Assembly: GCA_963971575.1 (NCBI GenBank) | Contig: OZ020617.1 | Coordinates: 20,359,403 to 20,423,402, forward strand | DNA length: 64,000 nucleotides | Reading direction: 5' to 3' | DNA from: Liopterus haemorrhoidalis | Taxonomy: Eukaryota; Arthropoda; Insecta; Coleoptera; Dytiscidae | Shown: positions 55,301 through 64,000 of the stretch, one piece after another | Numbering within the stretch: position 1 is the first letter of the stretch | How the letters are laid out: every line of letters begins with the position of its first letter | The notes under the pieces: model-generated | Seen by the model: the letters and a program-made list of their open reading frames with translations, nothing else | Told to the model about the DNA's origin: nothing | Databases searched by the model: none | Made by a program: the position numbers and the translations under genes

Positions 55301-55988
55301 TCCATTTAGGATTTGGTAGGGGGGGTTCGGTTGTATTTGAAGGCAATGATACTTTAATAGGGAAATGGCCACTGCCATAGGTGTGAGAGATGACGTCCCA
55401 GGAGAGAGAAGGAGCTAATTTGGTGTCAGCGAAGGTCAAGTCGATGCATGAGAGGCTACCCGTTCCTGTGCAAATATGTGTTTCTGTACCGTCGTTCATT
55501 AGTATTAGGTTGTCATCCTTTTCCATGATTTTTCCTATTATTTTCCCTCGACTATCATTTATTTTAGAGCCCCATAAGCTATTATGGCTATTAAAGTCTC
55601 CTACTATTAGGTAAGGTGGAGGGAGTTGTTTAATTAGGGACTCTATTGTTGTTTGGTCTATGGTTTGGTTAGGAGGTAAGTATATGTTGCATATTGTAGT
55701 TTTGTCGGGTATACAGGTTGTGACCGCTATTGCTTCTAAGTCAGTTTGCAGTTTTATTTCTTCTGCGTAGATAGTGTTGTCTACTAATATGGCTACTCCT
55801 CCGCTGGCGTTGTTATGTGTTGTTCTGTCTTTCCTAAATAGTGTGTATCCTGTGAGTGTAGCGTTTTGGTTAGAAAGAAGTCTCGTTTCTTGGATACATA
55901 GATATTTTGGATTTGTATCTTGTACGAGTTTTTGAAGTTCTCCTTTATGTGCATTGAATCCGTTACAGTTCCATTGAATCAGGCCCAT
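52374..55988 (-). CDS. I-type LINE ORF2: endonuclease, RT and RNase H (one frameshift)
   Basis: About 1200 residues with one break. Order: APE-type endonuclease from MGLIQWNCNGFNAHKGELQK, with CIQET and VGDFNSHNS; RT start SSPGPDGITYE, then YRPISLSNCLSKILQK, motif A FFDITKAYDTTWR, motif B NGLPQGE, motif C LFADDLIIYF; RNase H with VFTDGSKT, AEAYSIW, ICTDSLTV and GNEQADVAAK; a C-terminal Cys/His region CDTCNTQITIEHIITQC. RNase H marks the I clade (Jockey elements lack it). The protein nicks target DNA and reverse transcribes the element RNA. The only visible break is a frameshift at an A10-11 run near 54650. All catalytic residues seen are intact. Confidence 0.9.
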
Positions 55989-56019
55989 AGTAGAAGCTTG
56001 TTTTGTTTTTAATGATTTA

Positions 56020-57400
56020 CTATTCAGAATCTTCTTGGTAGTCTATCTGTAGTTTTAATTTGTTGATTACTCTTGATAATTTGCTCTTATCTGTTCTTGC
56101 GCAATGTGATTTTAGATCTTCTATCATTATTATTAATTTTTCTGGTTCCGGTGTAAAGTCTTTTGATGTAGTTAGTGGGTCAGAGGATTTTTGTGATTTT
56201 TCAATAAATTCTTTTATTTGTTCGTAGCTGAAATTATATTTTTCTGGGTTTTCACTAATTAGTTTTTTTAATTGTACATCAAATTGAGAGGAGAAGAGAT
56301 TTTGTCTAGGACTGAGAGATCTGTGTTTTTTTGAGGGTCGTTGTTTTATTTCCTGGGTTGTTTCTTTTGATTCGTTGTTAGTGTCTTCTTCTGTTTCTTC
56401 GGCACTATTGTTTTTATTTCTATTATCTTGATCGCTTGTGTCTGAGAGGGATGTGTTTTGTCTTTTATTTGGTTTATTTGTTCCTAGGTTCTCAGTTTGA
56501 GTGATGGGTTTTATATATATAGGAGGGTTTTTAGGGGTAATGTTAAATATTTTTTCTGGGGGGGGGGGGTATTATTTTATTGTTGGGTTGTGAAGAAGGT
56601 AAGAGTTGTGTGGTTGAACCAAGGCTACTTGTTTGTGGTTGTTCCTGAGGATTAGTTTGTATATTATTTATATTTTCTTGGTCGGTTTGAGGGGTGCTTT
56701 TGTTATTTCCTTCTGAATTTGTGTCTATCTTATTAATATTCCCTGTTTCTGTTTCGACTGTGATTATATTTTGGTTTGGGCAGTTGTTAATTTTATGTCC
56801 TTTTTGTTTACATGTAGAACACGTTACATCAGCGGACAGATATACCATATAATTTGTTTCTTCATATTCTACTTGTATTCTATGAGGTATAATTGTTTCT
56901 TCGTCTTCGTTGATAAATACATGACGTCGGGAGCTCATAATATGTTTATATTCTTCTCTGTTTAGTCCCGCGTGAAGAAAAGTGATTTGTGATACTAGTT
57001 TTAATCCTTGGTTGGTAAGAATTTGTTCAATTATAGTGTGTGGAATAGTGGGGCAAGCGTTGGATATTATTAGACGTAGTGCGGGATTTATTAATCTCCG
57101 GATTTCTATTTGTTGATTTTGGATTGTGATGGTTTTGTGATTATTTATTAATAGGTCAACATGTTCCTTCTTTTTTAAGAAAATGTGTATTTTTTTGTTT
57201 TTTCTGGCCGTGTGTGTGATATTTTGTGGGCCGATAATATCACCAATAGCATAGATGTATTCATCTGGGTTAATTTCTTCGATGGGGTTGATTATAATCC
57301 CTTGCTCCTTTTTTGGGAATATGGTAATATTATTTTTTGTTGCGTTAGCGAAAGACATTGTAATTTTATCTTGTGGTTGGTTTAAATTGTTTGAATTCAT
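56020..57400 (-). CDS. I-type LINE ORF1 (Gag-like), one frameshift
   Basis: Starts MNSNNLNQPQDKITMSFANA. A central region (about residues 40-170, with YIYAIGDIIGPQNITHTARK) fits the RRM-like part of I/R1 ORF1 proteins. One CCHC knuckle is clear, CSTCKQKGHKINNC, at about residue 200; it binds element RNA. After a Gln/Asn-rich stretch the frame breaks at a C12 run (plus-strand G run, 56558-56569). In another frame it goes on with KHRSLSPRQNLFSSQFDVQL to LSRVINKLKLQIDYQEDSE and a stop at 56020. Intact length would be about 460 residues. Confidence 0.8.
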
Positions 57401-57719
57401 GATAGTGATAGATTGAAGTTACCGCTCAAACTCATTTGAACAGGCAAAACTCATTATCTAAATCCGATACTAGTGTTGACAATCACCCGACAGATTGGTC
57501 TGTCAGGTGATAATTTCTACTAATTTATAGATGTCACTAGTTGTTCTTCTGTATCGAAGTGTGAAATTAATAACTAATAATTAATAACCTTAAAGTATTT
57601 AGTATTTTTTGACAGGTGTGATAAGGAAAGGTGGAAGATGCTGATGGATAGTGAGTGATGTGGTTGATTGTGAGGTGATTTTGTAGAATAGTATTCTTTG
57701 TTAGAGAAAATAAAGTAAG

Positions 57720-60700
57720 TATTTACCTTGAAATTTTGTTTTGTAATATGCACTTGTACACTACTAAATCATGGGCGCGGGAGATGCGACATGAATTTGG
57801 CTCCTTTTGGTGAAGTGACTTTAATATGTAAGTAAAAATGTATAGATATAGATTTATATAATTAAATGATTATGTTTTTAAATGCGTATTGTTGCGACCA
57901 CTTGAGTCGCAAAACTTGAATAGTTATTACCGCTTGCGGTAATTTTTATAAATTCTTATTTTTCATATATAATTCTAGCTTTCATTGTATGAACTTCTAG
58001 AATCTTGTATAATTCTGTCTGAGACGGCGACTACTCGATTGTCTTTCATCGAGAACAGACGTCTTTTGAGTTTTTTTGCATAATATCTAATATACTGTGT
58101 TTCGAGTTTACCAAGACGAGGCTGCGAGCTATTTGGTAAACTAGAATTTGTGCTTGACCACATTCGGGATCTACGTTTTTTACAAGAAAAAAAACCCCGT
58201 TTTGGATCGCGTCAAGAAGAGTTATTTTGATATTTTTCACCACAAGGATATCTACATATCTATAAAGTTCTCAAGTAGCGTCTATTTGGAACTACCAAAT
58301 ATCCAGACGAGAACCAGGAGAATCTAGACCACTCCAGAAGTTGGGCCAGTAATCAACCGACATCGGCGATTCCACCAGGATATTGTAGAGTCCGATTGTG
58401 GATAACTGAAGCCAACTTCTGTATCTGTACTCCACGCTAAGTATTTTTCCGTATTTTCATACGGAACGCGTGAGTACACATTTCAATTCATATTTTTTCA
58501 TTGTATTTTGACGCGCCGCACAGTTCAGTACCTGTGTGTGCGCACATTGTTAATTTTTGCCACTTGTTAATTTAGATTCTGAAAATTGTAAATTGAATAT
58601 TAATTTGTGTATAGTTTCTCACCCCAATGTATCTGGTTGTGTCGGGGAGAAACATATATTTGTAAAACTTTATTTATCCATTATTTATACAAATTTCCGC
58701 TACATTTTCCCCAATTAATTTTTGTTTGTTATAAAAATTATTCAAAATAATTTTTCGTGTTACTCAGAGCAGCTCTACGATTTCAACGGCTGAGTAGGGA
58801 TTCAAGAGGACAGAATTGTGTTATTACTCCTCCAGAACCACTGTGTGGGCCCCTTCGAATACCTCTACTCCCAGGGAAAACCAAACCACATGTAATAAGT
58901 CTCCAAGCATAACCCCTTGGAGTGAAATACGTCTGAACCCTGCCTGTCCTTTTTTTTTGTTTGTGAGTATAACTCTGCTCTGAAGTAACGCGCCCCCTTT
59001 TTTCTACGATTTACCTGCAATTCTGCTGCAGGTTAAATCCGCACATCACAAATTTCTCAGCAGAACCGTTTATTGGTCACCACGTGTGGCGGGTCCTACG
59101 ATCTTAGTCGTAGACCTATGTGACGCCGCGACGCCTGCGTCTCTCCTACGAAACCAGCGCAACGGGCGCCACACGTATAATAATGTTTCATAAATATAAA
59201 CACATGGCAGCGAGAGTATTTTCAAGTCTTGAAACATTTTTTTACAAGGTGCTCTTCGAAAACTGCCACTTATAATGCGAACTGCAAATTTTTGGAGTTT
59301 GAAAATGCGTAACGCAGCCGTAGAGTTGCCCCAACAAATTATGCCATAGGAGAGAACTAAATGAATGTTAGAGAAGTAATAGATTTTACTAGTATTTGTA
59401 CTTACAATATTTTTGATTTTTCTTAGGCAAAAACACCCCTTCGAAATTTTGGAGCTAATTTGATCAATATGAATTTTTCACTTTAGATTTCTATCAATAA
59501 TAATACCTAGAAACTTTGTATGTTGAACATAATCTAGCGAATAATTAAAAGTCATTATTTTTGTTTTAGCTGTATTTAAAATTAATTTTTTACGTGAAAA
59601 CCAAGCATTCATTGAAGTTAAACTAGTGTTTGTAGTAGAAATTACTTTATTAAGGGACATATCATTTTGCAAGCACGAAGTATCGACGGCAAATTGAATA
59701 ACTAGGCCATTTTCTAAATCATCTGGGAAGTCATTAACATACAATAAGTAAAGTAGGGGTCCAAGGACGCTCCCTTGAGGGACCGAGCAAGTTAAAGTTT
59801 TTAGTTCTGAAAATTTAGTTTTGATTTGAACCATCTGTGATCTGTTATCTAGGTAAGTAGAGATCCAGCTGTGGGCAGGTCCTCTTACTCCTAATTTATT
59901 TAATTTTTCTAGTAAAATTTCGTGATTTACACAGTCGAATGCCTTGGAAAGATCTGCGAATATGCCTATAATATTGTTGTTGTTATCTATATTTTTGTAT
60001 AATGAATTTACACATTTATATACTGCATCTAACGTTGATAATTTTTTCCTGAAACCAAATTAATTTTTATTTAGGATACTAAATTTTTCTAAGAAAGAAT
60101 ACAATCTGTTGGCGAAACATTTTACAAGAATTTTAGATAAAACTGAAATGAGAGCAATTGGTCTATAGTTTTCTATATTGTTCTTGCTTCTTTTTTTGAA
60201 GATAGGTTTAATTATGGAGGTTTTAAGACAATTTGGAAAAGTGCCTTCTTTGAAAGTTAAGTTAATAAGATGTACTAGCGGATGAACAATATACAATATA
60301 CTTGACTTTATAATTTTACTATTTATACCGTCTGTACCTGCGGAATTGGTATTTTTAAGATTGGAGACTATATTGAGTATTTCTTTTACATCCGCTGGTT
60401 CCAAAAATATTGACATATTGACTTTCTTTTGACAAAAGGGCAAGCAATATTAAATCAGAGAAAAGCACAAAAATTTTGTGTTTAAGTGGAAATGCAATTT
60501 TCCCTATGACTGGAAAGCGTGCAGGGATTTAGTACCATCCCTTTTTTGTTGTCACAGGGTAAATATTCTCTCCTCCAAAAGGCATGCTGTATGAAATCGG
60601 AGACCAAAAACTGTCATGAGCTCCCGGTCTAATAGATTCAGAATCTTTTATGGACCTATTGTTAATGAATACTTCATTAATATTATTTTTTTTGGTTTTG

Positions 60701-61930
60701 TTATGTAATTGCATGTCGAAAATGCCCCATATTGTTTTATTTTTATTGTCTGAATTGTGAATTATATCACTGTAATACATTTGTTTTGCTGATTTTATTA
60801 CTTTTCTGTAAATGTGCTTGTATCGATAATAATATTTTTTTAAATTTGAGTCTAATGATTTGAAAATTCATACAAAGTTTTTAGGGTTTGCGATGATTTA
60901 ATTATTCCTCTAGTGATCCATTTAGGTTTGGATGACTGTTTAGTTGATTTTTTAATGATAGGGCAAGAAAGGTTGATATAGTATTTGAAATGTTTTAGAA
61001 ATAATTCCCAAGCACTATTTACGTTATTTGAGTCACAGGTCAGTACATCCGACCATGATTTACGAGATAACACTAGATTTAGATTTTCAAGTTTTAGGCG
61101 TGATATAGAGCGAAATGTAATCTTATCTTCAGGTACAGCGATTTTCTCTAAGTTCAGATTAGATATTACCTGTGCATTATGGTCTGATGTACACAAATAT
61201 GTTGTTTTGGCTTCATAGCAAGTAGGTTCTAAATTTGTAAAAATATTACAACTTACGTCAATACAACTTTTTGAATTTTTTGTTATTCTTGTCGGCTTAT
61301 AAATTGTACGGCTCAGATTAAATAAGTTTATAATATCATTTAGTTGATTTAAATGTTCACAAGATTTGTCATAAAAGTCAATATTAAAATCTCCCAGCAC
61401 AATAAAATTATGATTTTTATATTTTTTGTCTAACTGTTCTAGAGCTTTATGTAGGTTATGAATAAAATTTGAAAAATCGCTATTTGGGGATCTATAAATT
61501 GTTAAAATAATTAAATGCATTTTATCATTCAGTTTAATTTTTATCCCTACACATTCAAAGTCTTTTTCAATTATTAGGTTTTTTAGTTCTATTAACTCAG
61601 TGCAGTTTAATTCTGATTTTATTAAGATGGCAGCACCTCCATTCTTAAAATTATCTCTGCTAAAACAACTTACGACTTTGAACCCCGGTAAGCAAATCAT
61701 GTCATCGGATTTACGCCAGTGTTCCGTAAAACATACAATATCATAATTATCTTGTGAAAATGCGAGTTCTAATTGTTCTGCTTTATTGCCAAATGACTGT
61801 AAATTTTGATGTATTATGTTAAAGTTGTTTTTATTAAATTTAAAGTTTTTATCATTGGGTAGTTTAAAAGTAGTTACGTGAGGAGAAATATTGTTAAACT
61901 GGAGTACTTTAAGATTGGATGTTTTGGGTG
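57720..61930 (-). pseudogene. CR1-like ORF2: endonuclease and RT, inactivated
   Basis: Minus strand. Endonuclease: FNIIHQNLQSFGNK (about 61815), VCFTEHW, GGAAIL, FIVLGDFNIDF and TSDHNAQV. Linker to 60640. RT: SAGTDGINSKIIKSSILY, NYRPIALISVLSKILVKCFA, then motif B VPQGSVLGPLLYLLYVNDFP, and motif C as QFAVDTS, where the family has FADD: the first catalytic Asp is Val. C-terminus LSYGIICWGNSTAAFRIFKL to ILSLPCVYIYETLL, then past the solo LTR NSCRISRAHDLVVYKCILQN. Stops and frameshifts occur near 60850, 60530 and 60060; an unexplained stretch of about 190 bp near 60445-60635 interrupts the linker. Confidence 0.85.
57890..59173. mobile_element. Solo LTR, 1284 bp, with 5-bp target duplication
   Basis: Begins TGTTGCGACCAC and ends GGGCGCCACA. 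CGTAT flanks both sides (57885-57889, 59174-59178). The tips show a short imperfect inverted repeat (TGTTGCG / CGCCACA). TATAA-like words near 57950 and 57970 may be the promoter. No internal gag-pol is present, so it is a solo LTR left by recombination. It sits inside the LINE ORF2; removing it with one CGTAT brings the LINE coding sequence together (YIYETLLYAFKNIII). Confidence 0.78.
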
Positions 61931-61939
61931 GTGGTAAAG

Positions 61940-62941
61940 TTAAGAGCAGTTTATTTCTAAAAAATCACCTCTATCTTTTTTCATTGCATTGGCTCTTTTC
62001 AATATCACCGACAATTTTTTACATATAGATTTTTTTGCTTCATTCTTCAGATGCAATCCTTGACGGGTGTAGCTGCGTTGATCTATGTAGAAATTTGTAT
62101 CAAACAAATAACAATGAGTTTCTTTTTCCACCATATCATACAGGATACTGTTCATATAAAATATGTCATCATTAGCCTTATATGACTCATCATATCGATA
62201 TGGCACTGAGCATATAGTAAGGTTAGTATTTCTTGTTAAATTTATTATGTTTTTATAAGTTTCATTAATGTTCAAATGATTATTTGGAAAATTATTTGTA
62301 CCTGCAATAATCAATATATGATCATATTTGGAATATTTCGAAGCTACACGACTTAGATTTTCAGTTACTCCTCTGAGATCTTCGTTAGGTTTAACATAGG
62401 ATTCGATTTTATATTTATCACCCATACTTGTATTTAGGAATTCACTAAAATTACGGCCATGACTATCAATTAAGATAAGTATTTTGTTTTTGTTATTTAG
62501 TAAGATGTTTTCTTCAGTTATTTTAGATTGACGTACAATCCGTTCAGCGCTATCTTGTATTTGAACGGGCATTACTCGTATCTCGGTAGTTTGAGAACTT
62601 GCTTCTTTACTATTGTTTATATTTTTTGGACACTTAATTATGTTTTGTAGTTCTTCTATTAGTTTATCTTTACTATTATTTTGGAGTTTCAGTGATTCAA
62701 TTTCCCTAGCCATATTCGATATTTGACCCTGTAGTTCCAATTGTACATTATCCGCACAAGCAAGTTTATTTTTTAAATCAAGTATTAATTCAGTCAGTTC
62801 ACACTTGTTAGTATGAGCGTTCGAGACGTCATTCTCATCACAGACTATTGTTATTAAACTGTTGTTTGGACTGCTCATCGTTTTCTTCTCTATAGTTAAT
62901 TTTTTGTTAATTTTGTTACTTCTTGTGTTAATCTTGTTCAT
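61940..62941 (-). CDS. CR1-like LINE ORF1 with SGNH esterase-like domain (333 aa)
   Basis: Intact frame from MNKINTRSNKINKKLTIEKK. Residues about 45-105 form a likely coiled coil (CELTELILDLKNKLACADNV, MAREIESLKLQNNSKDKL). From about residue 150 an SGNH-hydrolase-like domain follows: ILILIDSHGRNFSEFL (block I, the Ser of the GDS-type motif as DSHG), DHILIIAGTNNF (block III, GTN) and RQGLHLKNEAKKSICKKL (block V, with His). Some CR1-group LINEs carry such an esterase in ORF1; its role in retrotransposition is unsettled. Lys-rich ends may bind RNA. It overlaps or abuts ORF2. Confidence 0.8.
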   Translation of the reverse strand: MNKINTRSNKINKKLTIEKKTMSSPNNSLITIVCDENDVSNAHTNKCELTELILDLKNKLACADNVQLELQGQISNMAREIESLKLQNNSKDKLIEELQNIIKCPKNINNSKEASSQTTEIRVMPVQIQDSAERIVRQSKITEENILLNNKNKILILIDSHGRNFSEFLNTSMGDKYKIESYVKPNEDLRGVTENLSRVASKYSKYDHILIIAGTNNFPNNHLNINETYKNIINLTRNTNLTICSVPYRYDESYKANDDIFYMNSILYDMVEKETHCYLFDTNFYIDQRSYTRQGLHLKNEAKKSICKKLSVILKRANAMKKDRGDFLEINCS

Positions 62942-63111
62942 GTTTGTATTTAAGAATTAGTTATACAAATGTAGAGTCAATGTAGAGATAAAATAAAGTA
63001 TTAAAATGGGTAAAATAATTAAATAAATAAATAAGTGAGTAAAATACTTCTCCGTAATAAATAGGTTAAATAAAATAGATTTAAAATTATATAAAAATAA
63101 AAATAAAATTA

Positions 63112-63185
63112 CATGCCACAGCCTGGACTCGAACTTACAACCTTCGGCTTATTAGTCTCGCACTGTATCCACAACACCAAACGTG
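63112..63185 (-). repeat. tRNA-like unit (SINE head or tRNA pseudogene)
   Basis: Minus strand: TTTGGTGTTGTGGATACAGT (A-box region) and AAGTTCGAGTCCAGG (B-box, T-arm), correctly spaced. The acceptor and anticodon stems pair poorly. An A/T-rich tail follows on the low-coordinate side. Not a functional tRNA gene on present evidence. Confidence 0.5.
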
Positions 63186-63909
63186 ATGTACGAAAATTGG
63201 TGAATTATTTCTTTAGCGAATAAACAAGGACACAAAATTTACACCTCAAGGGGCCGATCATGAGGACTTGCAAGCAAACAAACAAAGATCACGGATGGTA
63301 TAAAGAGGTACAAAACAAAGGTAAAGAGATACAGATAATAATGTAACAAGTAATATTGTAAATATCAAATTGAGTATGTACTTATTTTCATATAGTCAGC
63401 TGTTCGAAGTGTGTACAAGCGAAAATAACCCTTATTATAACAACACTGGTTTTTATTATATGAACTAAAACTTATAATAATTATTAAAAGTTGACTATTT
63501 AACGTTATAGTTTAAAAAAAAATGATTATTCTTCAGTTCGAACAATATAGGCTTTTATTTTTCACTTTATTCTGTTGAAAACGAATGATGAAATCGCAGC
63601 ACAAATCTGGATATCGATATCTGAAGTATGATAATTTAACGACTTTCGTTAAATAATATATATTTCACAAAAATGTTAAAAGCACTAAACTTTTGATCAC
63701 GTATATTTGGATAATATTTGTAGCGTGTTGTGCTGCAGTTTATGTGAATTAAGAAGTATTTTAAAATATAGTGACTTAAATACAGTGCTTCTTTGCCGAA
63801 ATATTGTTTGAACAGATGAAATATTAAAGGTTAAAATATTAAAATATTAAATGTTAGCAGATTTTTTTTATTCATAATTCATTATTATTAATAAAAAATT
63901 CCGAAACAA

Positions 63910-63985
63910 AATCAGCGGATACTGATTCGGATATGTTTTTTCTTGCGGATATCTACGGATACGGATACGGATATCTGATACATTT
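63910..63985. repeat. GGATAC/GATATC-rich subterminal-type repeats
   Basis: GCGGATACTGATTCGGATAT, then CGGATACGGATACGGATATC. The pattern is like the subterminal repeats of a hAT-like element (compare 21398-21436), cut by the window edge. Confidence 0.35.
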
Positions 63986-64000
63986 GAAATACTCACAAAC

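Larger units (their letters stand above)
52267..57720 (-). mobile_element. I-clade LINE, nearly full length
   Basis: Element strand minus. The 3' end is a poly-A tail (T run at 52267-52288) after a UTR with GTGCTAATAACCATGTTG. ORF2 is 52374-55988, ORF1 56020-57400, with about 300 bp of probable 5' UTR. Gap between ORFs 31 bp. Target duplications were not identified. The 5' boundary near 57700 is approximate and lies in the 3' part of another LINE. Confidence 0.8.
57720..62941 (-). mobile_element. CR1/Daphne-like LINE with esterase-type ORF1
   Basis: Element strand minus. ORF1 at 62941-61940, ORF2 from about 61930 to 57720. It is interrupted by a solo LTR (57890-59173). The 3' end is lost where the I-type LINE begins. 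Clade is by eye: SGNH-type ORF1 plus an RT of CR1/Jockey style. Confidence 0.75.
62942..64000. other. LINE 5' flank and unassigned DNA
   Basis: AT-rich. Contains a tRNA-like/SINE unit at 63112-63185 and a repeat-rich end after 63900. No host gene recognised. Confidence 0.35.

Noticed and set aside
52669..55614. Plus-strand open frames opposite the I-type LINE
   Set aside because: They are complementary-strand shadows of ORF2, rich in Phe/Ser/Cys, with no motif of their own.
27033..63185. tRNA-like units at 27033, 28577, 31221, 45690, 50590, 63112 as functional tRNA genes
   Set aside because: A- and B-boxes are visible but acceptor stems do not pair over seven bases and anticodon arms are poor; they are better read as SINE heads or repeat-borne promoters.

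Overview
The window looks like AT-rich, gene-poor nuclear DNA of an arthropod, most likely an insect. I infer this from the resident elements: R1-, I- and Jockey-type LINEs, maT/rosa-type and classical mariners, Penelope-like elements, hAT, Harbinger, Tigger and a Helitron-like element. There are no operons and no ribosome binding sites. I recognise no host protein-coding exon; nearly every protein similarity I can read belongs to a transposable element. The species cannot be fixed from the sequence.

Layout. 0.5-2.8 kb: a hAT end and a decayed R1-clade LINE. 3.8-12.4 kb: a 468-bp MITE, a Helitron-like element, a DD37D (maT-like) mariner with intact ends, a hAT element with an 8-bp target duplication, a deleted Tigger/pogo element and an internally deleted Tc1-like transposase. 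12.6-19.7 kb: a hAT remnant holding a LINE tail, a DD41D mariner, an 883-bp hAT, and a DD34D mariner broken by a hAT that itself holds a TA-type MITE. 20.3-31.6 kb: two full copies of a ~0.95-kb repeat with an internal tRNA-like unit (family A), Harbinger transposase pieces, a tandem pair of ~1.1-kb inverted-repeat elements, a direct duplication of ~0.8 kb carrying a SINE-like head, and a decayed TTF-zinc-finger hAT. 31.7-36.5 kb: a long foldback, hammerhead-like Penelope motifs, a second copy of the DD34D mariner also split by a hAT element at the same octamer, and hAT MITEs with a shared minisatellite. 38.4-43.4 kb: a Ty3/gypsy 5' end broken by four insertions, a Penelope GIY-YIG domain, and a mariner sitting inside a MITE. 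43.5-45.8 kb: a Jockey-type LINE and a SINE with a 12-bp target duplication. 46.4-51.4 kb: hAT and Stowaway-like MITEs, nested up to three deep, then a SINE and a Tigger remnant. 52.0-62.9 kb: two long minus-strand LINEs. One is an almost full-length I-type element with RNase H, the other has an SGNH-esterase-type ORF1 and contains a 1.28-kb solo LTR with a 5-bp target duplication.

How it fits together. The window is a record of stacked insertions rather than a pathway. Several insertions can be placed in order of age because one interrupts another, and the target duplications (TA for mariner/Tigger, 8 bp for hAT, 5 bp for the LTR, 12 bp for the SINE) support the class calls. The best-preserved element is the I-type LINE, whose two visible breaks both lie at homopolymers. 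I see no CRISPR array, no convincing functional tRNA gene, and no strong candidate for a wholly new system. The most unusual signals are the repeated hAT insertion at one octamer, a minisatellite shared by hAT MITEs with different ends, the hammerhead-like motifs, and a Stowaway-like terminal repeat.
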